A stretch of DNA of 20,196 nucleotides. Origin: Verrucomicrobiota bacterium (GTDB taxonomy: Bacteria > Verrucomicrobiota > Verrucomicrobiia > Opitutales > UBA953). Under the pieces are notes generated by a model. The model saw only the letters and a list, made by a program, of their open reading frames with translations, was not told the DNA's origin and ran no database searches. Shown here piece by piece: positions 9,000 through 18,005 of the stretch; within the stretch, counting starts at the first letter, position 1, and each line of letters starts with the position of its first letter. The position numbers and the translations under genes were made by a program. The DNA lies in assembly GCA_009917805.1 (NCBI GenBank), contig RGES01000007.1, positions 1-20,196 on the forward strand, given 5' to 3'.

Positions 9000-9020
9000 C
9001 CCAGGACCCAGCCCTGGCCC
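9000..9020 (-). repeat. Opposite-strand G-quadruplex-type repeat at the DUF6797 gene start
   Basis: C-runs at 9000-9002, 9007-9009, 9012-9014 and 9018-9020, with spacers AGGA, AG and TGG, form a G3 quadruplex pattern on the minus strand. 9007-9022 is the exact reverse complement of 8925-8940. The element ends 19 bases before the chosen start at 9040 and touches the alternative ATG at 9022. Confidence 0.72.
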
Positions 9021-9039
9021 TATGTGTCTTTCCATCCCC

Positions 9040-11307
9040 ATGCGCTCGTCCCTCGTCGCCTTATTCCTCTCCGTTGGACTGCTCCTCGCCCAGGCGAAGA
9101 AGCCGGCCAAGAAAACGACCGTCGCCGCTCCCGTCGCGGAAGCGTCAGGGCAGTGGATCCTCGGCACCGTCGGCGTCGGTAAGCAGAAGGACGGTTCGAT
9201 CGATTCGACCGGTCTGAAGGGCCTGGCCGTCCGGCTCGGTGACGACGGCAAGAAGGGCATCGCCTATGACCTCGACCTGTGCCGTCCGATCGGCGCGTGG
9301 GCCGGTCGTTTCACCACCGAGATGAACCTGATGTCCCGCGGAGATTATCCGACGGCCATCGGTGAGACCCTTTTCGTGACCGGCGACTTCGCAGGTTATA
9401 TGCCTGGGGCGGCGGCTAAGTCTCTCGCCCCCCGTAATGGCTTTGGTCCGCTTCCGCCGGACCAAGTTCGTTTCAAGGGGTTCCACAACGCCGGTCGCGC
9501 AGTCGTGGTGCGCTGGCAGGTCGGCGAAGTCGCGATTGATGAGACCGCCGAAGTTGTCACGGCCAACGAGGTGCAATTCGTCGTCCGGACCATCGAGGTG
9601 GCCCCTTCCGCCAAGGGTGTGACCGTCATGCTCGGCAAGTCGGCGGACGCCGCCCGCATCGTCACCCTCGGTGCGTCTAAGGTCGATGAGCTCGACGGGC
9701 ATGCCGTCGCCCGGGTCGACGGCTCCAAGGATGTCACGACCGTGCGCATCGCGTACCTGCCATCCGGTGTCCCGCTGCCGCAGGCTTTCGACGCCGAAGC
9801 CCCCTCCAAGTTGCTCAAGCTTGCGAAGACCCTCTGGCCGGAGACCGTCGAGACGTCCGGCAAACTCTCGGACAAGGCCAACGAAGCCTACGTCGTGGAC
9901 GACGTGAAGCTGCCCGTGACCAATCCCTGGAAGGCGCCTATGTTCACCTCGGCCTTCGATTTCCTGCCGGATGGCCGCGCGGTCATCTGTACCTTCCACG
10001 GCGACGTCTTTATCGCTTCGGGCATCGACGAGAAACTGGAGAAGGTGACCTGGCGCCGCTACGCCGCCGGCCTTTACCATGCGCTCGGACTCAAGGTCGT
10101 GAACGGCGAGATCTACGTCACCTGCCGCGACGGACTCTGGAAGCTGCGCGACACGAACGGCGACGGCGAGTGCGACACCTACGAGGCGTTCAACTTCGAC
10201 CTCATGGTCACCAAGAGTTTCCACGAGTTCACTTTCGACCTGCAGACGGACCCCGCCGGCAACTTCTACGTCATCAAGGCCGGCCCCGTCCGCAAAGGTG
10301 GGCGCGGCTTCGACGAGATCTGCGACCATCACGGTTCGCTCCTGCGCATCTCCCCGGACGGCAAGAAGAGCGAGGTGTTCGCGACCGGCTTCCGGGCGCC
10401 GAACGGCATCGCCGTCAGCCCGGCCGGCCAGATCACTACCGGCGACAACGAAGGCACGTGGACGCCCGTCTGCCGACTCAACTGGGTGAAGCAGGGCGGG
10501 TTCTACGGCGTCCCGCCGCTCGCGCATCGCGCCACCGAGCCGACGGATTACGACCGTCCGCTCTGCTGGTTCCCGAAGGAGGTCGACAACTCCAGCGGCG
10601 GCCAGGTCTGGGTCACTTCCGATAAGTTCGGCCCTTGGAAGGATCGCCTGCTGCATCTCAGCTATGGCACCTGTTCGCTGTTCGGTGTCCTGCCGCAAGA
10701 AGTGGCCTTCAACGGTCAGCCGCAGATGCAGGGCGGGGTGGCCCGTTTCAACGTCGACTTCGCCAGCGGTGCCATGCGTGCCCGCTTCAACCCCAAGGAC
10801 GGCCAGCTCTATGTCACCGGCTTGCGTGGCTGGCAGACCACCGCGACCCAGAACGGCTGCTTCCAGCGCGTCCGCTACACCGGCGCCGCGACCCGCATGC
10901 CGCTCGCTCTCGCCGCGACCAAGAAGGGCATCAAGCTGGACTTCGCGTGCGCAATCGACGCCAAGGCCGCCGCTGACGCCGGCAACTGGAACGTCGAGGT
11001 CTGGAACTACGTCTGGTCCTCGGCCTACGGCTCGCCGGATATCTCGACCCTCGACACCAAGGTGGCCGCCACCGAGCTTGGCAACGACGGTAAGCTGCAG
11101 TTCAGCAAGGCGCAGATGTCCGAGCGCAAGCACGACTCCTTGACCGTGAAATCCGCCACGGTCTCCGCCGACGGCCGCTCCGTCTTCCTCGAGATCCCGG
11201 AGATCCGTCCCGCCATGCAGATGCAGCTCAAGTACGAGATCAAGGCCGCGGACGGTGTCGAGCTACGCGGACAGGTGATCAACACCATCCACGCGTTGCC
11301 GGAATGA
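9040..11307 (+). CDS. Secreted DUF6797-domain sugar-dehydrogenase-like propeller protein
   Basis: This is a 755-residue protein starting MRSSLVALFLSVGLLLAQAK, a clear signal peptide cleaved near AQA. The in-frame ATG at 9022 would add MCLSIP but lies inside an inverted repeat, so 9040 is preferred. Residues about 35-290 resemble DUF6797, with WAGRFTTEMNLMSRGDYPT and the LFVTGDFAGYMPG region. From about 300 there is a beta-propeller like glucose/sorbosone dehydrogenases (DGRAVICTFHGDVF; DTNGDGECDTYEAF, a possible calcium loop; GFRAPNGIAVSPAG; GGFYGVPPLAH). The C-terminal part is beta-rich. There is no CxxCH, unlike many relatives and unlike the protein encoded upstream, so it carries no covalent c-type heme itself. 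It probably acts in the periplasm on sugar or a sugar derivative; the substrate is unknown. It converges with the pectate lyase gene, with only 17 bases between stop codons and no clear terminator. Confidence 0.86.
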   Translation: MRSSLVALFLSVGLLLAQAKKPAKKTTVAAPVAEASGQWILGTVGVGKQKDGSIDSTGLKGLAVRLGDDGKKGIAYDLDLCRPIGAWAGRFTTEMNLMSRGDYPTAIGETLFVTGDFAGYMPGAAAKSLAPRNGFGPLPPDQVRFKGFHNAGRAVVVRWQVGEVAIDETAEVVTANEVQFVVRTIEVAPSAKGVTVMLGKSADAARIVTLGASKVDELDGHAVARVDGSKDVTTVRIAYLPSGVPLPQAFDAEAPSKLLKLAKTLWPETVETSGKLSDKANEAYVVDDVKLPVTNPWKAPMFTSAFDFLPDGRAVICTFHGDVFIASGIDEKLEKVTWRRYAAGLYHALGLKVVNGEIYVTCRDGLWKLRDTNGDGECDTYEAFNFDLMVTKSFHEFTFDLQTDPAGNFYVIKAGPVRKGGRGFDEICDHHGSLLRISPDGKKSEVFATGFRAPNGIAVSPAGQITTGDNEGTWTPVCRLNWVKQGGFYGVPPLAHRATEPTDYDRPLCWFPKEVDNSSGGQVWVTSDKFGPWKDRLLHLSYGTCSLFGVLPQEVAFNGQPQMQGGVARFNVDFASGAMRARFNPKDGQLYVTGLRGWQTTATQNGCFQRVRYTGAATRMPLALAATKKGIKLDFACAIDAKAAADAGNWNVEVWNYVWSSAYGSPDISTLDTKVAATELGNDGKLQFSKAQMSERKHDSLTVKSATVSADGRSVFLEIPEIRPAMQMQLKYEIKAADGVELRGQVINTIHALPE

Positions 11308-11324
11308 GCGGCAGGGATCTGCTC

Positions 11325-12695
11325 TCAGCTTTTGTCCCCCGCAAGAAATGAGAGGTAGTCTTCGAGCATCGTCCTACCGGCTGGGCTGAGACGGTTTCGG
11401 TCCTCCGGGTCTGCGGGGTTCAGCCCGTTGGCCTTCTCCCATGCGTCGGATATGCCATCAGCATCTCGATCTTCCGGCGGCGGCGGTGTCTCGAAAGTCG
11501 GCCAGCCCCCGGCTTCGACTTGGCTGTCGATGCGGCGATTGGTCTTAGACCTGATGCCGGCAACGATTCTTTCGTCAGCTCCGTCGCGCGGAAAACCGGC
11601 ACCTGCCTTGGTCAAGACCAGTTCATAGGCTTCGTGTGGGCTTCGGGTTGATGGGCGATCCTCGGCAGCGACCGGGTCTTCGCCGATGATGAACTTGTCT
11701 CTGGTCACTTCGCCGACGTATTTGCCTCCCCGGGTGCCCCATTGGAAAGCCAGATAATTATCGGCGGACCAGCTGGCCTGGCCCTCGAAGATGTTGCCGA
11801 TAAGGCGTCCGCGTGTGACGTCCTGGGCCTCGGCCTTGGGAGCGATGGGGAGGGACTTCTCATAGGGCCGGGTGTTCGGACCTGGTCGCCAGTAATTGTT
11901 TTCCACGTTGAAGATGCCGGTCGCGAGATTGCAGGCGCCTTCCCAGTTGTAGATGACGTTCTGCCGAAAGTCGAAGATGGCGGCCGAAGACGAGCGTTTC
12001 GGGTCTCCGCCGCCTAGGGTCGGGTGACGGTCTCGGCTGCTGAACAGCAGGTTATGATGAAGGCTGACGTTGCCCTTGATGGTCCGGAAGGACATCAGCA
12101 TGGCATGCGGTTCGCGTTTATAATGGGTGCTGTTGTTGAGCGCTTCGCCGAACATGCACCATTGAAGCGTGAAATCGCTGACGGAGTAGACGTCCATGAT
12201 GCCATCCACTCCCCAGCTGGCGCTGACATGGTCGAGGATGATGTCGCGGCAGGTCCCCTTGTCGTCGCCGATCGAAATGACGTCATCGGAGGTCTTCAGC
12301 CGGTCGCCTAGGCGAAGCCGGAGGTGTCGGATGATGATATCGGAGCAGCGCGTCAGCCTAAGGCAGCGATCGGCGATGGCGATGCCGCCGGGCGAGGTCT
12401 GCCCTGCGATGGTCAGGCCCGCCACGCCGTCCACGCGGAGTTCCTTCTTCAGGTTGATCGTGCCGGAGACCCGGAAGACGATCGTCCGCGGCGTGCCGCG
12501 GCGTATCGTGCGTAAGCCGTCGCGAAGGCTTCCCGTGCCGTCGTCCGCGAGGGACGTCACGGCGTATACGTCGCCGCCTCTGCCGCCGCGGGCGAACCTG
12601 CCGAAACCTTCGGCGCCGGGAAAGGCGGTCGGTCTCTCCGCCGCGAAGCCGGCGGAGGCGATGGCAATCAAGAGCAGGGAGGTCAGCTGGTGCAT
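11325..12695 (-). CDS. Secreted pectate lyase-like polysaccharide lyase (PL1 type)
   Basis: The true start is the ATG at 12695-12693, giving 456 residues; the frame is open further upstream but there it overlaps the regulator gene. Residues 1-18 (MHQLTSLLLIAIASAGFA) are a signal peptide, then AFPGAEGFGRFARGGRGGDVYAVTSLADDG, the classic opening of this lyase family. The parallel beta-helix core has RTIVFRVSGTINL, IIIRHLRLRLGD, ILDHVSASWGVDGIMD and HHNLLFSSRDRHPTLGG, the last holding the conserved Arg/His region of PL1 enzymes. Near residues 407-425 DRDADGISDAWEKANGLNP is a calcium-binding DxDxDG repeat as found at the ends of many secreted Verrucomicrobiota enzymes. The expected reaction is beta-elimination of polygalacturonate. 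It starts 5 nt after the regulator's stop codon, so it shares the regulator's transcript. Confidence 0.9.
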   Translation of the reverse strand: MHQLTSLLLIAIASAGFAAERPTAFPGAEGFGRFARGGRGGDVYAVTSLADDGTGSLRDGLRTIRRGTPRTIVFRVSGTINLKKELRVDGVAGLTIAGQTSPGGIAIADRCLRLTRCSDIIIRHLRLRLGDRLKTSDDVISIGDDKGTCRDIILDHVSASWGVDGIMDVYSVSDFTLQWCMFGEALNNSTHYKREPHAMLMSFRTIKGNVSLHHNLLFSSRDRHPTLGGGDPKRSSSAAIFDFRQNVIYNWEGACNLATGIFNVENNYWRPGPNTRPYEKSLPIAPKAEAQDVTRGRLIGNIFEGQASWSADNYLAFQWGTRGGKYVGEVTRDKFIIGEDPVAAEDRPSTRSPHEAYELVLTKAGAGFPRDGADERIVAGIRSKTNRRIDSQVEAGGWPTFETPPPPEDRDADGISDAWEKANGLNPADPEDRNRLSPAGRTMLEDYLSFLAGDKS

Positions 12696-12700
12696 TGAGT

Positions 12701-13852
12701 TCAGATACGGAAGCGCATGATCCGGCGGTACTCCGCCGGGGTCATGTTCTCGGTGCGACGGAAGGCGGCGAAGAAGGAGTTGAGGTTCGGGTAGCCGCAC
12801 CGGTGCGAGATCGATTCGATCTTCTCGGACGATCCGGCGAGCAGGCGCTTGGCCGAGTCGATGCGGACGGTGCGTAGGCGGTCGCCCGGCGTGCAGCCGA
12901 CATGCTTCACGAAGGCCTGGCGCAGGCCGCGCTCGGACATGTGGGCGATGGCCGCGAGTTCCTTCACGCCAAGCGGGCCGGCGAAATGGTCGGTGATGTG
13001 ATGCAGGGCGCGGATGACGCCTTCGTGGCCGGTGGCCAGGATGTCGCTGCTCATGCGGGTGATCACGCCGGCGGGCTGGATACGGATCGGCTCGATCGGC
13101 GACTGCTCGCCGCGCATGAGCCGGTCCAGGAGCTCGGCGCCGCGATAGCCTTGCTCCTCGAGGTTGGTGTCGACGCCTGAGACGTATTTCTTGATCGCGC
13201 CGACCGAGAGCAGGTAATCGTCGATGCCGACGATGGCCACCTGGGTCGGCACATGCAGGCCGGCTTCTTCGCAGAGCTCGCGGATCTCGACGGCCAAGGT
13301 GCCGTTGGCGGCGAACACCGCGAACGGCTTGGGGGCTTCTTTGAGCCGGGTGATGAGCCAGGCGCGTCGGCGTTGCCACTCGTCCTGGGCGGTGCCGCGT
13401 CTGCCCGCGGGTTGCCAGCGCAACTGCTCGCAGGTCAGGCCGCGACGTCGGAGGGCCTCGGCGAAGGCTTCCCCGCGTTCGACCTGCGACCAGTTCTCGG
13501 TGTCGCTGAAGAAGCAGAAGCGGGTCATGCCGCGCTCGATGAAGTGTTCGGCGACCAGTTCGCCTGTCTTCGCGTGGTCCTGTACGACGTGGGCGAAGGG
13601 CATGTCCCGTCGGCGCAGCGAGAAATCGACCGTCGGCTTGTCCGCTTTCCGGACGAAATCGGCGAGATCATCGCCGGCACCGAGCCAAGCGAGGATGCCG
13701 TCGCCATCCCAACCCCACGGGATCACCTTTTCGTGGATGATGCTATGGGAGGACAGGTGCCAGCGGTGTTCGGACGCATACGTGGCGATGCCTTGCAGCA
13801 AGCGATGGTCGTACCATCCGAGGGCTAGCAGGACGTTGCGTGGGCGTTTCAT
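12701..13852 (-). CDS. XylR-like transcriptional regulator (sugar-binding domain plus AraC-type HTH)
   Basis: This is a 383-residue cytoplasmic regulator. Residues about 1-270 form a LacI-type periplasmic-binding-protein fold for a sugar effector (VLLALGWYDHRLLQGIATYA; FCFFSDTENWSQVERGEAF; VAIVGIDDYLLSVGAI; SGVDTNLEEQGYRGAELLDRLM). There is no N-terminal LacI HTH. Residues about 277-380 are an AraC-type double HTH (VKELAAIAHMSERGLRQAFVKHVG; ISHRCGYPNLNSFFAAFRRTENMTPAEYRR). This arrangement matches XylR of E. coli and many PVC-group regulators. Effector identity cannot be read from the sequence; a pectin-derived sugar is suggested only by the adjoining lyase. It lies directly upstream of the pectate lyase and has a 25-bp palindrome 75 bases before its start, a candidate autoregulatory site. 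Confidence 0.92.
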   Translation of the reverse strand: MKRPRNVLLALGWYDHRLLQGIATYASEHRWHLSSHSIIHEKVIPWGWDGDGILAWLGAGDDLADFVRKADKPTVDFSLRRRDMPFAHVVQDHAKTGELVAEHFIERGMTRFCFFSDTENWSQVERGEAFAEALRRRGLTCEQLRWQPAGRRGTAQDEWQRRRAWLITRLKEAPKPFAVFAANGTLAVEIRELCEEAGLHVPTQVAIVGIDDYLLSVGAIKKYVSGVDTNLEEQGYRGAELLDRLMRGEQSPIEPIRIQPAGVITRMSSDILATGHEGVIRALHHITDHFAGPLGVKELAAIAHMSERGLRQAFVKHVGCTPGDRLRTVRIDSAKRLLAGSSEKIESISHRCGYPNLNSFFAAFRRTENMTPAEYRRIMRFRI

Positions 13853-13860
13853 GCAGGCAG

Positions 13861-13876
13861 GCCGTCAAAAAACGGC
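13861..13876 (-). other. Short hairpin in the regulator's 5' leader
   Basis: On the minus strand GCCGT and ACGGC pair around TTTTTG, ending 8 bases before the regulator's ATG. The 5-bp stem could affect ribosome access but is short enough to be chance. Confidence 0.25.
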
Positions 13877-13927
13877 ACATTGAAGGCCCGTGATGGGTGG
13901 AACTTGAAACTGCAGACCATGGTGAGG

Positions 13928-13952
13928 ATTAACCCATTATTATTGGGTTAAT
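13928..13952. promoter_or_regulatory. 25-bp AT-rich palindrome, candidate operator of the XylR-like regulator
   Basis: ATTAACCCA (13928-13936) and TGGGTTAAT (13944-13952) are perfect 9-bp inverted arms around the 7-base spacer TTATTAT. The site is 75 bases upstream of the regulator start, in an AT-rich island that contrasts with the GC-rich surroundings. A symmetric site in this position suits a dimeric regulator controlling itself and the downstream lyase. No experiment links it to this regulator; binding is inferred from symmetry and position. Confidence 0.55.
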
Positions 13953-13967
13953 ATGGATTTTTATAGC

Positions 13968-13997
13968 TTATCGGCGGGAGGGGGCAATCGCCGATAA
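13968..13997. repeat. Inverted repeat just after the Uup gene
   Basis: TTATCGGCG (13968-13976) and CGCCGATAA (13989-13997) are perfect 9-bp arms with a 12-base loop, 7 bases beyond the minus-strand stop codon of the ABC-F gene. It could be a transcript-end hairpin, but neither strand has the T-run of a canonical Rho-independent terminator. It could instead be a second regulatory palindrome next to 13928-13952. Confidence 0.45.
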
Positions 13998-14004
13998 CTG
14001 CATA

Positions 14005-15801
<1,797 letters not shown>

Positions 15802-15970
15802 TGCCCGGAGATGTGAGGAAGGGGAAGGGCGGAGGCGAGGAAAATGGCCACCCAGGCCTATTCGTGTCGTTATCTGGCTAGAAGGAACACTTGTCGCTCA
15901 GGTCGGTCGTAGTCTAGACCTTGGGTACCCCGAAACGGCCTCCCCTGAGGACGTGTTACTCTTTACTCCG
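15802..15970. promoter_or_regulatory. Divergent intergenic region between uup and the serine hydrolase operon
   Basis: These 169 bases must contain the promoters for uup (leftward) and for the hydrolase-GMC-subunit 3 operon (rightward). A weak plus-strand pair, TTGTCG at 15891-15896 and TCTAGA at 15913-15918 with a 16-base gap, is the best sigma70-like match but not persuasive. GTCTAGAC (15912-15919) is a short palindrome. Nothing else stands out. Confidence 0.3.
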
Positions 15971-17992
15971 ATGCGCTCCCTCCTGCTTCTCTCCCTTTTC
16001 GCCGCCACGGTCCTGGCCGACGGTCCGAAGGACAACATCCCCGCCGCCGTCCGGCCGATTCCGCCGACGGATAAGGCCGTGCCGTTGCCCGAAGCCGACA
16101 AGGTGTCGCTGACCAAGGAGCTCGCCGAACTGCGTGCGGCGATCGACGCCGCCGCCAAAGCCCAGGCGAAGAACCCGCGCCTCGACGAGTTCCTGGCCGA
16201 CATCGAGATCTTCCACAAGGCCGTCGACTGGGCCGGCAAGTACAACGAGTATTTCAACAAGGGCGAATTCAAGACCGCCCATGACCTGATCGTCGAAGGC
16301 AAGGCCCGCGCCGCTTCTTTCCTGAAAGGCGAAACCCCTTGGACGCGTCAGACCGGCCTCGTCGTCCGCGGCTACAAGTCGAAGATCGACGGTTCCGTCC
16401 AGCCTTACGGCATGGTGATCCCTGATAACTACGCCGGCTCGCTCATGCGCCTCGACTTCTGGTGTCACGGCCGCGGCGAGACCCTCAGTGAGCTCGCGTT
16501 CCTCAAGGACCGTCGATCGAACGTCGGCCAGCTGCCCGCGACCAATCGCCTGGTGCTTCATCTCTACGGTCGTTACTGCTGCGCCAACAAGATGGCCGGC
16601 GAAGTCGACCTCTGGGAAGCCTACGCCCATGCGCGCAAGAGCTACAATATCGACGACGACCGTCTGTTCATCCGCGGCTTCTCCATGGGCGGAGCGGCCG
16701 TCTGGCAGTTCGGCGCCCACTTCACCGACCGCTGGTGCGGCATCAATCCTGGCGCCGGCTTCTCCGAGACCCCCGAGTTCCTGAACGTGTTCCAGAACGA
16801 GGATGTCTCCAAGATCCCGTCCTGGCAGAAGACCCTCTGGGCCTGGTATAACGCCACCGACGTCGCCATCAATTTCCGCAACGCCCCGACCGTCGCCTAC
16901 AGCGGCGAGATCGACAAGCAGAAGCAGGCCGCCGACGTCATGGCCCGCGAGATGGGCAAGGTCGGCCTCGAGCTGACGCACATCATCGGGCCGCAGACCG
17001 CGCACAAGATCCATCCCGACTCCATGGTCGAGATCGAGCGTCGCCTCGCCGCCATCGCCGCCTCGGGCCGCGTCCGCACGCCGAAGGAAGTCTCCTTCGC
17101 GACTTACTTCCTCCGCTACGACCGCATGCACTGGATCCAGGTCGATCGCATGGTCGAGCATTGGAAGAAGGCTCAGGTGGACGCCAAGCTGGTCGATGAC
17201 CGCGCGATCGAGGTGAAGACTTCCAACGTCGCCGGCCTGACGCTCGACTTCGCCCCGGGCGATTCCGTCCAGTCGCCGTTCGCCCCGACCGCCGTGACCA
17301 TCGACGGCCATAAGGTCCTGACTTCGGTCAAGGCCGCTTCGGACCGCTCGTGGAAGGCCACCTTCGCGCGTGACGCCAAGAGCGGCGAGTGGACGCAGGT
17401 CGCCGCCTACGCAGACCAGGGCGCGCATAAGCGTCATGGTCTCTCCGGCCCGATCGACGACGCCTTCATGGATTCGTTCCTGTATGTCGCCCCCACGGGT
17501 CAGCCCTTCAACGCCAAGGTCGGCGGCTGGGCGAAGGCCGAGATGGAGCGTGCCAGCTGGGAGTGGCGCCGGCAGTTCCGCGGCGTCGCCCCCGTGAAGA
17601 CGGATGCGCAGCTCAAGGACGAGGATATCGCCAAGCATAACCTGATCCTCTGGGGCGATCCTTCCTCTAATGCCGTCATCGCCAAGGTCATCGCCAAGCT
17701 GCCGATCCAGTGGACGGCCGATAAGCTCGTCGTCGACGGCAAGACCTACTCGGCCGCCGACCATGCGCCGGTCCTGATCTATCCGAATCCGCTGAATCCC
17801 CAGAAGTATGTCGTGATCAACAGCAGCTTCACGTACCGCGAATACGACTATCTCAACAACGCCCGCCAGGTCGCCAAGCTGCCCGACTGGGCCGTCGTCG
17901 ACCTCAAGGTCGCCCCCGACGCCGTCGCGCCGGGCGCGATCCCCGCCGCCGGTTTCTTCGACGAAGCCTGGCAGTTCCGCGCCGCCAAGTAA
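15971..17992 (+). CDS. Secreted prolyl oligopeptidase-type serine hydrolase
   Basis: This is a 673-residue protein. The start at 15971 gives the signal peptide MRSLLLLSLFAATVLADG; the in-frame ATG at 15953 would add only MLLFTP. An alpha-helical segment (about 35-125) precedes an alpha/beta-hydrolase domain (about 130-375). The nucleophile elbow GFSMGGAAVW places the catalytic Ser at 238. Candidate Asp is D315 (YSGEIDKQ) and candidate His is H345 or H348 (TAHKIHPDS). The 300-residue C-terminal part contains HNLILWGDPSSNAVIAKV and APVLIYPNPLNPQKYVVIN, a pattern I associate with PVC-group secreted hydrolases but cannot assign a function to. The reaction may be ester or peptide hydrolysis in the periplasm or outside the cell. 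It is the first gene of a three-gene operon, 13 bases before the GMC oxidoreductase, which suggests removal of substituents from a carbohydrate later oxidised; that link is inference. Confidence 0.85.
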   Translation: MRSLLLLSLFAATVLADGPKDNIPAAVRPIPPTDKAVPLPEADKVSLTKELAELRAAIDAAAKAQAKNPRLDEFLADIEIFHKAVDWAGKYNEYFNKGEFKTAHDLIVEGKARAASFLKGETPWTRQTGLVVRGYKSKIDGSVQPYGMVIPDNYAGSLMRLDFWCHGRGETLSELAFLKDRRSNVGQLPATNRLVLHLYGRYCCANKMAGEVDLWEAYAHARKSYNIDDDRLFIRGFSMGGAAVWQFGAHFTDRWCGINPGAGFSETPEFLNVFQNEDVSKIPSWQKTLWAWYNATDVAINFRNAPTVAYSGEIDKQKQAADVMAREMGKVGLELTHIIGPQTAHKIHPDSMVEIERRLAAIAASGRVRTPKEVSFATYFLRYDRMHWIQVDRMVEHWKKAQVDAKLVDDRAIEVKTSNVAGLTLDFAPGDSVQSPFAPTAVTIDGHKVLTSVKAASDRSWKATFARDAKSGEWTQVAAYADQGAHKRHGLSGPIDDAFMDSFLYVAPTGQPFNAKVGGWAKAEMERASWEWRRQFRGVAPVKTDAQLKDEDIAKHNLILWGDPSSNAVIAKVIAKLPIQWTADKLVVDGKTYSAADHAPVLIYPNPLNPQKYVVINSSFTYREYDYLNNARQVAKLPDWAVVDLKVAPDAVAPGAIPAAGFFDEAWQFRAAK

Positions 17993-18005
17993 TTTCCATC
18001 CCCCC

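Noticed and set aside
5925..9260. 1111-residue open frame on the minus strand opposite the PVC dehydrogenase gene
   Set aside because: It is a shadow of the plus-strand gene, whose signal peptide, ordered domains and heme motif are clear. The antisense translation is rich in G, A, R, D, V, L and H with no recognisable motif, and it runs through the terminator and repeats.
9145..11133. 662-residue minus-strand frame opposite the DUF6797 gene
   Set aside because: Low-complexity antisense translation without motifs; the plus-strand gene is well supported.
11308..11345. Possible bidirectional terminator between the convergent DUF6797 and pectate lyase genes
   Set aside because: Only a 4-bp GCAG/CTGC stem near 11311-11322 with a short TTTT after it; too weak to call.
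12696..13379. N-terminal extension of the pectate lyase frame, which would give a 684-residue fusion
   Set aside because: The extension overlaps the XylR-like gene in another frame and is an arginine/proline/histidine-rich shadow. The lyase signal peptide begins exactly at the ATG at 12695, so the long form is an artefact.
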